Notes: generated from the letters alone by a model not told the origin. A stretch of DNA of 64,000 nt from Ruminococcus sp. (GCA_017457155.1 JAFTHZ010000016.1:1-64000), one strand, 5' to 3'; shown: positions 32,976 through 42,149, counted from the stretch's first letter. Program-made: numbers and translations.

Positions 32976-35606
32976 TCAGCCGAGGATTGCTTTGACAGAA
33001 TCAGCCACAGATGCCAGAGCATCCATAACCTTGGAAGTATCCTTGCCGCCTGCCATAGCCATATCGGGTTTGCCACCGCCGTTACCGCCTGTTATCTGTG
33101 CAGCGGTCTTGACGATGTTACCAGCTTTGATGCCCTTTGCAACAGCATCCTTGCCACATGCACAGCAGAGAGTCAGCTTCTCGCCGTTGATACCTGCGAG
33201 GAGCACTACCGCACACTTCTCCTTGTCGGTTACAAGAGAACACATATTGCGGAGCATATCAGCATCAGCGTCATCAATCTTCTCTGTGAGAATTTTGACT
33301 CCGTCAATCTCAACTGCCTTGTCAAGAAGGCTGCCAATCTTGCTTGCAGCTATCTCTCCCTCCAGCTCAGCGATACGCTTCTCGCTTTTCTTGAGCTCTT
33401 CCATAAGCTTCTCGCAGCCTGCGGGAAGCTCGTTCAGGTTGTTAACCTTGAGGATTGCTGTACACTGAGCAACCAGACCCAGAAGATTTCCCATCATCTC
33501 CAGCACACCGTCACCTGTGCGAGCCTCGATACGACGCACACCGGCAGCAACAGAGCCCTCGGAGCGAATCTTGAACAGACCCAGCTTGGAGGTGTTGTCT
33601 ACGTGAGTACCGCCACACAGCTCCACAGAACAATCCTGAGCATTTACTACGCGAACCACGTCGCCGTACTTCTCGCCGAAGAGTGCCATAGCACCCATCT
33701 CCTTAGCCTGTGCAATGGGCATCTCACAGGTAATAACAGGGATTGCATCGAAGATATACTTGTTGACAAGTGTCTCAACCTCTGCCATCTCCTTGGCTGT
33801 GAGAGCAGAGAAGTGAGTGAAGTCAAAACGAACAGCCACGTCGTTTACAAGCTGACCTGCCTGCTCAACATGGTTGCCGAGAACCTGTCTCAGAGCTGCC
33901 TGAAGCAGGTGTGCGGCTGTATGGTTACGCATAATAGCCATTCTGCGGTCAGCATCAATGGATGCAACAGCACAGTCATCAACAGCAAAGCTGCCCTTTC
34001 TGACTACGCCTGTGTGCATAAATATACCTGCGGGATCCTTGGTGGTGTTTGTAACCTCAAACTCGGTGTCGCCGATTCTGATGATACCTGTGTCACCAAC
34101 CTGTCCGCCGCTCTCTGCATAGAAGGGGGTCTTGTTGAGAACAACAACTGCGTTGTCTCCCTCAGCAGCAGCTACCTCACGCTCGCCGTTAACAATGAGA
34201 GCCAGCACCTTGGCATCTGCTGTATATTCGGTATATCCCACAAACTCTGTCTGTGCAATATCAGACAGGTCTACGCTGTCAGAAATCCAGGCATCAGCGC
34301 CTGCGTTCTTTCGGGCATTACGGGAGCGCTTCTTCTGCTCTGCAAGAAGCTCGTAGAAGCGGTCTGTATCCACCTCGATACCCTTCTCTGCCAGAATCTC
34401 TCTGGTCAGGTCCACAGGGAAGCCGAAGGTATCGTTGAGCTTGAAGGTATCTTCGCCTGAGAAGACCTTCACGTCGCCCTTGGTGATGATGGAATCAAGC
34501 ATAGCAAATCCCTGCTCGATAGTCTTTGCAAAGTTCTCTTCCTCAACACGGATGAGCTTTGTGATGAACTCCTCTTTCTCGCGAAGCTCGGGATATGCAG
34601 ACTCGTTCTCCTTGATAACTGTAGCACATATCTCATGGAGGAAAGGCTTGTTGTATCCCAGAAGTCTGCCGTGACGGGCAGCACGACGGAGGAGTCGGCG
34701 GAGAACATAGCCTCTGCCTTCGTTGGAGGGCATAACTCCGTCGCCGATCATAAAGGTTGTGGAACGGATATGGTCGGTGATAACACGAAGAGAAATGTCG
34801 CTCTTGTCGTCTCTGCCGTACTCAACACCTACAACAGAGGAGATATGCTTCATAATATTCTGAACAGTATCAACCAGGAACAGGTTATCAACGCCCTGCA
34901 TTACGCAGGCAAGACGCTCAAGTCCCATACCTGTGTCGATGTTGGGATGGTCAAGAGGAGTGTAGTTGCCCTTTCCGTCACTCTCAAACTGTGTGAACAC
35001 AAGGTTCCATACCTCTACGAAACGGTCGCACTCACAACCAACCTTACAATCGGGTGAGCCGCAACCCTTCTCCTCGCCTCGGTCAAAGTAAATCTCAGAG
35101 CAGGGACCGCAGGGGCCTGAGCCATGCTCCCAGAAGTTGTCCTCCTTGCCCATACGAACCATATGGGAGGGATCAACGCCTACCTGCTGAGTCCAGATAT
35201 CGTATGCCTCGTCGTCATCCTCATAGATAGAAACATAGAGGAGCTCCTTTGGCATCTCGAGAACCTCGGTGAAGAACTCCCATGCCCAGGCGGTAGCCTC
35301 CTTCTTGAAATAATCGCCGAAGGAGAAGTTACCCAGCATCTCAAAGTATGTGCCGTGACGGGCAGTGATACCAACACGCTCGATATCGGGGGTACGGATA
35401 CACTTCTGGCAGGTGGTGACTCTTGTTCTGGGGGGAGTTACCTCGCCTGTAAAGTACTTTTTCATAGGTGCCATTCCGCTGTTTATAAGCAGAAGGCTGT
35501 TGTCATCCTTGGGGATGAGAGGGAAGCTCTGAAGTCGGAGACATCCCTTGCTCTCCATAAAAGAGAGGAATTTCTCACGAAGTTCGTTAAGACCTGTCCA
35601 CTGCAA
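32976..35606 (-). CDS. alaS: Alanyl-tRNA synthetase
   Basis: This 876-residue synthetase charges tRNA-Ala. TTG at 35606 (giving MQWTGLNELREKF) is preferred to ATG 35615, because AAAGGA stands 8 bases before the TTG but directly abuts the ATG. The class II catalytic core (PLIPKDDNSLLLINSGMAPM), the editing-domain metal site HTAAHLLQAAL with CGGTHVDNTSKLG, and the C-terminal C-Ala region with GGNGGGKPDMAMAGG are intact. A T-box leader upstream makes expression respond to uncharged tRNA-Ala. Confidence 0.96.
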   Translation of the reverse strand: MQWTGLNELREKFLSFMESKGCLRLQSFPLIPKDDNSLLLINSGMAPMKKYFTGEVTPPRTRVTTCQKCIRTPDIERVGITARHGTYFEMLGNFSFGDYFKKEATAWAWEFFTEVLEMPKELLYVSIYEDDDEAYDIWTQQVGVDPSHMVRMGKEDNFWEHGSGPCGPCSEIYFDRGEEKGCGSPDCKVGCECDRFVEVWNLVFTQFESDGKGNYTPLDHPNIDTGMGLERLACVMQGVDNLFLVDTVQNIMKHISSVVGVEYGRDDKSDISLRVITDHIRSTTFMIGDGVMPSNEGRGYVLRRLLRRAARHGRLLGYNKPFLHEICATVIKENESAYPELREKEEFITKLIRVEEENFAKTIEQGFAMLDSIITKGDVKVFSGEDTFKLNDTFGFPVDLTREILAEKGIEVDTDRFYELLAEQKKRSRNARKNAGADAWISDSVDLSDIAQTEFVGYTEYTADAKVLALIVNGEREVAAAEGDNAVVVLNKTPFYAESGGQVGDTGIIRIGDTEFEVTNTTKDPAGIFMHTGVVRKGSFAVDDCAVASIDADRRMAIMRNHTAAHLLQAALRQVLGNHVEQAGQLVNDVAVRFDFTHFSALTAKEMAEVETLVNKYIFDAIPVITCEMPIAQAKEMGAMALFGEKYGDVVRVVNAQDCSVELCGGTHVDNTSKLGLFKIRSEGSVAAGVRRIEARTGDGVLEMMGNLLGLVAQCTAILKVNNLNELPAGCEKLMEELKKSEKRIAELEGEIAASKIGSLLDKAVEIDGVKILTEKIDDADADMLRNMCSLVTDKEKCAVVLLAGINGEKLTLCCACGKDAVAKGIKAGNIVKTAAQITGGNGGGKPDMAMAGGKDTSKVMDALASVADSVKAILG

Positions 35607-35645
35607 TTTTATCATCCTTTCATTACTGAAAATATAATATACAAA

Positions 35646-35885
35646 ATAAAAAAACTCCTGCCCCAAAAGGGACAAGAGTAAAATCCTGCGGTACCACCCT
35701 GATTGACGTATATAAGAATACACGCCCACTCAATATCTTTAACGCAGACCTACGCTGTGTTCATCACACAGAGCTCGGGGGTGGCTGATAACCTGAACCT
35801 TCAAAGCATCTTGCAGCCGAGGATGCTCTCTCTGGATGAAAGTCTGTGGGGCTATCTCGTCCCGTCAAAGCCTTTTGACAATATC
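35646..35885 (-). ncRNA. T-box leader of alaS
   Basis: The minus strand carries the T-box core AGGGTGGTACCGCAGG (about 35699-35684). A terminator follows, with ACTC...GTCCC pairing with GGGGC...GAGT and a long T run (35647-35680). Upstream are the folded stem regions expected of stem I. I did not fix the specifier codon by eye, but the gene implies an alanine codon. Confidence 0.9.
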
Positions 35886-35893
35886 TATGGGTA

Positions 35894-35922
35894 ATTATAG
35901 CCTTTAGTACAAGGATTGTCAA
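35894..35922 (-). promoter_or_regulatory. alaS promoter
   Basis: TTGACA (35922-35917) and TATAAT (35899-35894) are consensus, with a 17-base spacer on the minus strand. The 35923-36010 region beyond it is featureless AT-rich DNA. Confidence 0.9.
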
Positions 35923-36019
35923 GGAAATCTTTTTATCATTTTTCGTAAGCAATACTCACAAATTCAAAGCAGAATATTTGTACAAAAAATCAAAGTTATG
36001 AAGCAATTAAACATTGCAG

Positions 36020-36048
36020 TTGACGTGAAGGTTATTCAATGATAATAT
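36020..36048 (+). promoter_or_regulatory. Possible promoter of the small dockerin gene
   Basis: TTGACG (36020-36025) and TAATAT (36043-36048) are 17 bases apart, about 70 bases before the start codon. Confidence 0.4.
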
Positions 36049-36120
36049 GATAATAGCAGAAAGATATCCTCCTTTACCTAAAGGGGTTAAATAACAACAT
36101 CAGGAAGGAGTTAATTAATA

Positions 36121-36753
36121 ATGAGAATAATAAAGAAAATCATCCCCCTATTTATTACTATTTCGCTCCTGATATCCTGCATTTTTTCAGCTGATGCGAA
36201 AACCACCGAGGAAGAATTATTCGATGACTTTGTTGTGTATTGTGAAGAAAAGCTGAACATTAAGTACGACCCTGAAAACCCCTTGGAATCTTCCATAATA
36301 ATATACAGCTACTACGAGACTCCTGATGCAACATTCTTCTGCGGCAACGGCTCATCACCGATCCTGCTCATGGAATACTCCGAAAATATCGGGAACTGGT
36401 ACTTTGTCAGCCCCGTGATATTCTCTCCGGGCGGGTTAGGATTGTTTGTCCGGAGTAAGGGTGAGATTTATACCCTGAGGGAAGCCTACAACTCAGGAGT
36501 TATCACAGACCTGAGCCCTACACTACACCTGACAGACATAATTAATTATGAAATATATCCTAACGGAGACGCAAATGGTGACGAGACAGTAAACATCAAG
36601 GATGCCACAACCATACAGAAATACCTTGTAGGAATTGATACAACACTTGCTGAAGTCCAAGATGTCCGCATCCTGATGGATACAAACACAGACGGAACAG
36701 TCAACATAAAAGATGCAACAACTATACAGAAGAAGCTCACAAACCTTGAATAA
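36121..36753 (+). CDS. Small secreted dockerin protein
   Basis: This 210-residue protein has a signal peptide (about 1-26, ending FSADAK), a short unclassified globular part (about 28-135) and a C-terminal dockerin. Both calcium loops are canonical: DANGDETVNIKD and DTNTDGTVNIKD, each followed by ATTIQK. The middle domain has no enzyme or known binding motif that I can recognise. AAGGAG precedes the ATG. It is probably a non-catalytic amylosome/cellulosome component; its globular part could be a new module. It is monocistronic, with a terminator 11 bases after the stop. Confidence 0.82.
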   Translation: MRIIKKIIPLFITISLLISCIFSADAKTTEEELFDDFVVYCEEKLNIKYDPENPLESSIIIYSYYETPDATFFCGNGSSPILLMEYSENIGNWYFVSPVIFSPGGLGLFVRSKGEIYTLREAYNSGVITDLSPTLHLTDIINYEIYPNGDANGDETVNIKDATTIQKYLVGIDTTLAEVQDVRILMDTNTDGTVNIKDATTIQKKLTNLE

Positions 36754-36754
36754 C

Positions 36755-36800
36755 AAAAAAACTCAGGCAATCATCTCATCAGATGACTGCCTGTTTTTTA
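36755..36800. terminator. Terminator between the dockerin and U32 genes
   Basis: CAGGCAATCATCT (36764-36776) and AGATGACTGCCTG (36781-36793) pair with one mismatch. A runs lie on one side and T runs on the other, so it can act in both directions. Confidence 0.85.
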
Positions 36801-36804
36801 TGTC

Positions 36805-38037
36805 TTATTTACGACGTACTCTCAGGAAGGACCCTGCGGGGATTTGTCTGTCGCAGTGGAGCTCAAGTCTCTGCATAGGATGAGGGGTGGAATCGACCTC
36901 TTCCCCATACTCATTTATGAGCTTCTCGGCCTTTACCATAAAAGGAATTCCCGAGGGAGGAAGTATATCCACCTCGTCGACTAAGTAGAATTTATTTCTC
37001 TGGGTGATGATACCGCCGAAGGGCGTCTCTTCCTCACACAGTGCCACCAGGTCGTAGTGACGAATATATCCGCCTGAGTCGGTGGTCTGGCCGGGAGTAG
37101 TGCCCAGATAGAAACCTGTGCTGTATGCTCTGTGGCTTATCTTCTCCAGCTCCTCTTTGATAAGAGGAGAGGTTACATAGTCATCACGAAGTCCACCCTC
37201 AAAATAAGCATCCAGAGCCTGACGGTAGGCGTTGGTTGTGACTGCGCTGTAGTAGGCGGTCTTGGCTCTGCCCTCAATCTTGAAGCTGCTGATGCCTGCC
37301 TTCACAAGCTGAGGAATGTGGTCTATCATGCACATATCCTTTGAGTTGTACAGGTAGGTGCCTCCGTCCTCCTCAAAAACAGGAAAGAAGTTGCCCTCCC
37401 TATTCTCCTCAAAGAGATGATACTTCCATCTGCAGGGCTGAGAGCAATCCCCTCGGTTGGGGTCTCTGCCTGTAAGATACTCTGAGATGAGACATCTGCC
37501 TGAGAAGGATACGCACATAGCACCCTGGACAAAGCACTCAATCTCCAGCTCCTTGGGGATATTGGCACGAATCTGTGATATCTCCTCAAAGGACAGCTCT
37601 CTTGCCAATACAACTCTGGAAGCTCCAAGGTTATACAGTGCCTTTGCGCTCTCGCTGTTGACAATACCCACCTGGGTGGACATATGGATCTGGGTATCGG
37701 GGGCGTACTTCTTTGCAAGCTCAAGCACACCCAAGTCCGCAATAATCAGAGCGTCCACCCCACACTCCTGTGCAAAGGACAGAAACTGAGGCAGGAGTTT
37801 TATCTGGGGCTCACGAGGGAGAACGTTACAGGTAAGGTAAAGTTTCTTGCCCATTCTGTGAGCAGACTCTACTGCTCTCGGCAGGGACTCATCGTCAAAG
37901 TTCTTTGGTGATGTACGCATACCGAACTGCTGTGCACCTACGTAGACAGCATCTGCACCAAAGCGGAGTGCAGCGAGTAGTGCCTCCTCGTCCCCTGCGG
38001 GAGCGAGAATCTCGGGTTTATTTATATTATTCATCAT
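36805..38037 (-). CDS. Peptidase U32 family protein
   Basis: This 410-residue protein starts with LAPAGDEEALLAALRFGADAV and has the U32 signature ECFVQGAMCVSFSGRC near residue 170. The four Cys of the C-terminal iron-sulfur region (CSQPC, then later) and the SKDMCMIDHI segment are also visible. Members were first described as collagenases. Several are now known to hydroxylate RNA (RlhA, TrhP), so a tRNA/rRNA modification role is at least as likely as proteolysis. It follows mltG by 2 bases and is likely co-transcribed with it. Confidence 0.88.
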   Translation of the reverse strand: MMNNINKPEILAPAGDEEALLAALRFGADAVYVGAQQFGMRTSPKNFDDESLPRAVESAHRMGKKLYLTCNVLPREPQIKLLPQFLSFAQECGVDALIIADLGVLELAKKYAPDTQIHMSTQVGIVNSESAKALYNLGASRVVLARELSFEEISQIRANIPKELEIECFVQGAMCVSFSGRCLISEYLTGRDPNRGDCSQPCRWKYHLFEENREGNFFPVFEEDGGTYLYNSKDMCMIDHIPQLVKAGISSFKIEGRAKTAYYSAVTTNAYRQALDAYFEGGLRDDYVTSPLIKEELEKISHRAYSTGFYLGTTPGQTTDSGGYIRHYDLVALCEEETPFGGIITQRNKFYLVDEVDILPPSGIPFMVKAEKLINEYGEEVDSTPHPMQRLELHCDRQIPAGSFLRVRRK

Positions 38038-38039
38038 AA

Positions 38040-39410
38040 TTACTGAAGTCCTGCTGCTGAAAGGTTAGCTGAATGGTCGCTGAAGTTAGTGGCGTAGTAG
38101 GCTGTTACAACACCATCGGAATCTGTACCATGACAGAAATACAGGTAGTCTGTGTAGTTGGGCTCGAGAGCTGCCATAAAGGCATCGCTACCTGCAGAGC
38201 ATACTGCACCGGGAGGAAGTCCCTCGCTATCGTAGGTCTCGTAGGGGCTGTCATAGTCCTCGGGAGCAGACTCTGCGTCATCATAGGGATAGAACGCAGT
38301 ACAGTCAAGTCCCAGGGTATGAATAGAGTACAGATAGCCGTAATCAAGACGATTGTTGATAACAGAAGAAACGTTGTACATATCATCAACATTCGCAGCT
38401 TCTGCCTGAACCAGAGAGGCCATTGTGACGATCTCGTCCAGAGTATATTCGCTCTCGTCTATGAGGCTGCCGATGGTCACGGGCTCCATATATCCGGGAG
38501 GATATACATCAGTCTCGTATATTTTTGTCTGGAAGTTAGCAAGAAAACGTCTGATGGTTACATCAGGCTCCTCGTCTGCATAGAACTCGTATGTATCAGG
38601 GAACATATATCCCTCAAGCTTGTACACTCTGTCCTCGGGAGCATCAATAGCACCCACAAAGTCGTATTCGTCATCAAACTCGTCGCTGTCACAAAGCTCA
38701 AGGAACTTGTCCACATCGTTGATAACACCTGCGTCGAGAAGAATCTCGGCGAGCTCGGGAATGCTTGTACCCTCTGTGATCTGGAGGGTGATGGTGTCGT
38801 TGCTGACGCTCAAATCACGCATATAATTGATAATTCCCAGATAATCCTTATTCTTGGGGATAAGGTATGTGCCGGGGTCGATATCATCGCTCTTGCCTGT
38901 GATGTTTGAGAACAAGGTAAAGAACACAGGGGAGTCGATTACTCCGCCTGCCTTAAGCTTTGCAGAGATATCATCGATAGAATCTGTCTCCTCAATAACG
39001 ATCTTTGCCTCTGTGTCGTCCTCGCGCTTGATGGCGAGAAAATCGTTGGAGCCTACAACCAGGAACTGAGAAACAATAACGCACATCATGATAATTATCA
39101 CAAGACCTGACATCTGATACACACGCTTGTTGCGGTTGGCTTTGATGCGCTGAATCTTGCGCTGCTCTTTCTTCTGACGGCGAAGCTCCTTCTTGGATGC
39201 ACGCTCTATCTGAGCCTTTGTGCTCTCTGTGCTGAAGGATGTAATCTCATCGGAAAAATCCGACTCTGCGTCTGCCTTGGTATCCTCGTTGCTGTTTATG
39301 TTGAGTCTGAACTGATTGACTCTCTCCTGTCGGTAGCGCTGAACCTCCTCTGAACGAATATCATCGTTATCGTGGTTCAAATTGTTATCTGAATAGAAAT
39401 TATCGCTCAC
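38040..39410 (-). CDS. mltG: Endolytic transglycosylase MltG
   Basis: This 456-residue protein starts at GTG 39410 (MSDNFYSDN), with AAGGGGTG as ribosome site. A long charged cytoplasmic head (about 1-100) precedes one transmembrane segment (about 103-125), then the LysM-like and YceG domains. LEGYMFPDTYEF and TMASLVQAEAANVDD are the family blocks. In the second, the usual Glu-Lys-Glu reads Gln-Ala-Glu, so only the distal Glu is kept. MltG cuts nascent peptidoglycan strands and sets glycan length. It lies in a run with the folate genes. Confidence 0.9.
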   Translation of the reverse strand: MSDNFYSDNNLNHDNDDIRSEEVQRYRQERVNQFRLNINSNEDTKADAESDFSDEITSFSTESTKAQIERASKKELRRQKKEQRKIQRIKANRNKRVYQMSGLVIIIMMCVIVSQFLVVGSNDFLAIKREDDTEAKIVIEETDSIDDISAKLKAGGVIDSPVFFTLFSNITGKSDDIDPGTYLIPKNKDYLGIINYMRDLSVSNDTITLQITEGTSIPELAEILLDAGVINDVDKFLELCDSDEFDDEYDFVGAIDAPEDRVYKLEGYMFPDTYEFYADEEPDVTIRRFLANFQTKIYETDVYPPGYMEPVTIGSLIDESEYTLDEIVTMASLVQAEAANVDDMYNVSSVINNRLDYGYLYSIHTLGLDCTAFYPYDDAESAPEDYDSPYETYDSEGLPPGAVCSAGSDAFMAALEPNYTDYLYFCHGTDSDGVVTAYYATNFSDHSANLSAAGLQ

Positions 39411-39455
39411 CGAAATCACCCCTTCCAATAGGTATATATGTAAAGATAATGATTA

Positions 39456-40043
39456 TTATTTGTCTGATGCTCGACGAATATATCCGTCTGTGGCAATCAC
39501 TGACACAGGCACATCGTGGGACTCACAGGGAATGTTCCACTTGATAAAGCTGCTGTAACACAGTCCCACCGTCACTCCCTGATAATCACGAAGAAACCTG
39601 TCATAGTATCCTCCCCCATATCCCAGACGATTGCCTGCAGGATCAAAGGAATATCCCGGAACAATACACAAAGAGGAGGAAAAATCCGTCACAGGAGTAC
39701 ATCTGTCAGGGTCCGGCTCAAGAATGCCGTTTTTTCCCTTAACAAGAGAATCCACTCCGTCAATGTAGTAAAAACTCATCTTACCCTCTGACTCACATAC
39801 GGGAACGGCTACCTTCTTATTATTGGCAAGGGCCGCATAGATGATTCCTCTGGTCTCAATTTCAGTATCCTTGGCAACATATGTGAGCAGAAGTTTTGCT
39901 TTGCTGTACTGCTCGCTGCACAGGAATCTGGACGCAATATCCAGGTCAAGGTCGTGCTTGTATTGTGATGACATCTTAGTCCGCATCTTCTTGTAGTGAT
40001 CGCGGAGCATAGACTTCTCTTCTATAATCTTATTCACGGACAT
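39456..40043 (-). CDS. 5-formyltetrahydrofolate cyclo-ligase
   Basis: This is a protein of up to 195 residues. It converts 5-formyl-THF to methenyl-THF with ATP. The N-terminal LRDHYKKMRTKMS motif and the conserved PGYSFDPAGNRLGYGGGYYDRFL region are present (the last is split around Asp and Gly-rich turns). An alternative start at 40010 (MLRDHYKKM) has a better ribosome site (AGAAGAGAAGTCT), so the first 11 residues may not be translated. The gene overlaps the DJ-1 gene by 10 bases. Together with thyX and tmk it forms a folate/thymidylate cluster. Confidence 0.9.
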   Translation of the reverse strand: MSVNKIIEEKSMLRDHYKKMRTKMSSQYKHDLDLDIASRFLCSEQYSKAKLLLTYVAKDTEIETRGIIYAALANNKKVAVPVCESEGKMSFYYIDGVDSLVKGKNGILEPDPDRCTPVTDFSSSLCIVPGYSFDPAGNRLGYGGGYYDRFLRDYQGVTVGLCYSSFIKWNIPCESHDVPVSVIATDGYIRRASDK

Positions 40044-40582
40044 TGCATTGAATCCCTCAGCTTTTCAGCAACATCGGCACCCTTCAGGGTCTCTACTATC
40101 AGCAGAGCAAAATCCACAGTACAACCGGGACCGCGACCTGTGATAATATTGCCATCCTTGACAGCTGCTGCCTCCATATATTCGGCGCCAATGAGCTCTC
40201 CCTCAAAGCCGGGGAAGCAGGTGGCACGCTTGCCCCTCAGCAGTCCCATATGACCCAGTATCTGTGGAGCCGCGCATATTGCGCATATATATTTATTATT
40301 CTCTGCACAGTAACGAATAAGGTCACCCACAGTCTTGGATTTTTCCAGATTTACTGTGCCCGGCATACCTCCCGGAAGAATAATACCATCTATATTCGCT
40401 GTACGAATATCCTTCTGGCGAAGATCAGTAACCAGGGACATATTATGAGCACCTGCAATAACATCACTGTTCAGCTTGCTGATACCGACTGTACGCACAT
40501 CAATCCCTGCACGTCTGAGAATGTCAACGGTTGCAACAGTCTCTATCTCTTCAAAGCCGCGTGCTACAAGACAATAAAACAT
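40034..40582 (-). CDS. DJ-1/PfpI family protein
   Basis: This 182-residue protein has the DJ-1/ThiJ fold motifs. The start is MFYCLVARGFEEIE; the nucleophile-elbow Cys is in AICAAPQILG near residue 103; GGMPG and GRGPGCTVDFAL follow. Family members act as glyoxalase/deglycase-like enzymes or chaperones, and the precise activity cannot be read from sequence. The position between tmk and the 5-formyl-THF ligase suggests co-transcription with a folate cluster. Ribosome site AAAGGAAGAG. Confidence 0.88.
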   Translation of the reverse strand: MFYCLVARGFEEIETVATVDILRRAGIDVRTVGISKLNSDVIAGAHNMSLVTDLRQKDIRTANIDGIILPGGMPGTVNLEKSKTVGDLIRYCAENNKYICAICAAPQILGHMGLLRGKRATCFPGFEGELIGAEYMEAAAVKDGNIITGRGPGCTVDFALLIVETLKGADVAEKLRDSMQCP

Positions 40583-40612
40583 ATTTCTCTTCCTTTCAGA
40601 AAACTTCTATCT

Positions 40613-41353
40613 TCAATCACAGAGAAACTCCTCTGCTGCTGCATAGACCTTCTGCGCAATCTCGTCAATGGACAGAGGATTATCTCCGTCACTGCAGGGG
40701 ATAACCTTCCAACCCTGACGCTGTGCGGCATAAAGTGCACTCTCGCGACAAGCACGCAGAAACTCAACATTCTTCTCGTGCAGGTCCTTCTTGGACTCGT
40801 CGCTGTTGTATCTGCCTGACATAAGTCTCTGGGAGACATCTGTGGGCATATCAAGGTATATTACTCCGTCAGGTCTTGGAAGACCAAGACGGTCAAACTC
40901 GTATTCATCCAGCCATCCAAGAAAGCTGTCCCACTCGTCACGGGGAAGCTTGGAGGTCATATAGACCATATTGGATGTGGTGTATCTCCACTCGTCACAG
41001 GGAAGCTTGGAGGTCATATAGACCATATTGGATGTGGTGTATCTGTCCAAAACAAAAAGGGTGCCCTTTTCGTAGTCTTCCCGCCAGCTTTTCAGGTAGC
41101 TGGCTACTCTGTCAACCGCATAGAAAGATGCGGCAGCGTAGGCATTGACACAGGAGGGATCCTTGCCGAACTCTCCTCCAAGATACATTCTCACAGGAGC
41201 AGAACCATCGCTGTCATAATCAGGGAAAGACAACTTTTTTACTGAATACTTCTCGGATAATCTGTCCATGAGGATTCTTGACTGGGTGGCCTTGCCTGAT
41301 CCGTCAAGTCCTTCAATAACGATAATACGTCCCTTTTGATTGTTATTTTCCAT
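40613..41353 (-). CDS. tmk: Thymidylate kinase with internal 19-residue tandem duplication
   Basis: This 246-residue protein has the P-loop GLDGSGKATQS, DRY substrate motif (FVLDRYTTSN) and the LID region (SGRYNSDESKKD). It phosphorylates dTMP to dTDP and lies next to ThyX. Straight after the DRY motif the segment RYTTSNMVYMTSKLPCDEW is followed by a second copy with Arg for Cys. This is a 57-bp tandem repeat in frame, coded by 40931-40987 and 40988-41044. It lengthens the protein by 19 residues next to the substrate site. The rest of the protein looks normal. Activity may be altered, or the copy may be polymorphic. Confidence 0.85.
   Translation of the reverse strand: MENNNQKGRIIVIEGLDGSGKATQSRILMDRLSEKYSVKKLSFPDYDSDGSAPVRMYLGGEFGKDPSCVNAYAAASFYAVDRVASYLKSWREDYEKGTLFVLDRYTTSNMVYMTSKLPCDEWRYTTSNMVYMTSKLPRDEWDSFLGWLDEYEFDRLGLPRPDGVIYLDMPTDVSQRLMSGRYNSDESKKDLHEKNVEFLRACRESALYAAQRQGWKVIPCSDGDNPLSIDEIAQKVYAAAEEFLCD
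40931..41044 (-). repeat. 57-bp tandem duplication inside tmk
   Basis: Two 57-base copies (40931-40987 and 40988-41044) differ at one base (G 40942 versus A 40999). The junction is in frame. Confidence 0.97.
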
Positions 41354-42149
41354 AGCCGTACAGTTCCCTTACTTCTTTGATTTTTCCGCAGGTCATGCTG
41401 CCCTCAGGACAAGCTCCGCGCATACATGAGGGGCCGCTCTTTGAGAACAGATGAGGAGCCTCTGCCTTACAGAGCAGGAGCATCTGACGGGCAACCTCAC
41501 GAATTTCCCACTGAGCACGGTTGCAACAGCGGTGAGCAAAGAAGTTCTCCAGACTGCGAACATTGAAGGTACAGACGATCTTGGTGGTGCAGGCATTGGG
41601 CAGAATATAGCGTGCATCCTCGTTGGCCTTCTTGATGAAAGCGGAGCACTTGGATTTGTTCTCTGCCTTGAACTGCTCTATGATCTGTGCGTCGGTTCCG
41701 CTGTACTCAACTGAAGAATACTCCCTAATGTACTTTACTGCAAGGGCATCCCTAATCTCGGAATAAGCCTGCTTCTGAAGCTCAATCACCTTGCTGTAAA
41801 CCTGAGTACAATGAGGATCATCCGCAATCTCGGGAGGGGTGACAAACTCAAAGTTGTTACCATCCACATAGCGCTGGGACTGCTGGCTGTATGAGGCGAT
41901 ACGATGACGCACAAGCTGATGTGAGCAGGCACGTGAGATACCTTCTATACCAAAGGTGAATGATGCGTGCTCTGTGGGACTGGCATGACCCAGGTCTGCA
42001 AGCATCTTCACAAAAGAAGCAGTAGACTCCTCTGTGAGACCCTCGCGGATACTGCTGATATCTGAGGGAGAGTAGCACAGCTTTGCTGCGGCGGCTACAA
42101 TCTCCTCGGGGCTGGGTGTATGTGCCAGTAGTGTCACCTTGATTGCCAT
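41343..42149 (-). CDS. thyX: Flavin-dependent thymidylate synthase
   Basis: The start is taken as ATG 42149 (MAIKVTLLAHTP), with AGAGGGGATAATT as ribosome site. The 268-residue enzyme has the ThyX motif RHRIASYSQQSQRY near residue 88, and a C-terminal catalytic-type block FAHRCCNRAQWEIREV. ThyX makes dTMP using methylene-THF and FAD without an active-site Cys nucleophile. It overlaps tmk by 11 bases, so dTMP synthesis and phosphorylation are co-expressed. Confidence 0.95.
   Translation of the reverse strand: MAIKVTLLAHTPSPEEIVAAAAKLCYSPSDISSIREGLTEESTASFVKMLADLGHASPTEHASFTFGIEGISRACSHQLVRHRIASYSQQSQRYVDGNNFEFVTPPEIADDPHCTQVYSKVIELQKQAYSEIRDALAVKYIREYSSVEYSGTDAQIIEQFKAENKSKCSAFIKKANEDARYILPNACTTKIVCTFNVRSLENFFAHRCCNRAQWEIREVARQMLLLCKAEAPHLFSKSGPSCMRGACPEGSMTCGKIKEVRELYGYGK

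Noticed and set aside
33603..34460. A long plus-strand ORF inside alaS.
   Set aside because: It is antisense to conserved alaS codons, has no family motif and no ribosome site; it follows from codon bias on the other strand.
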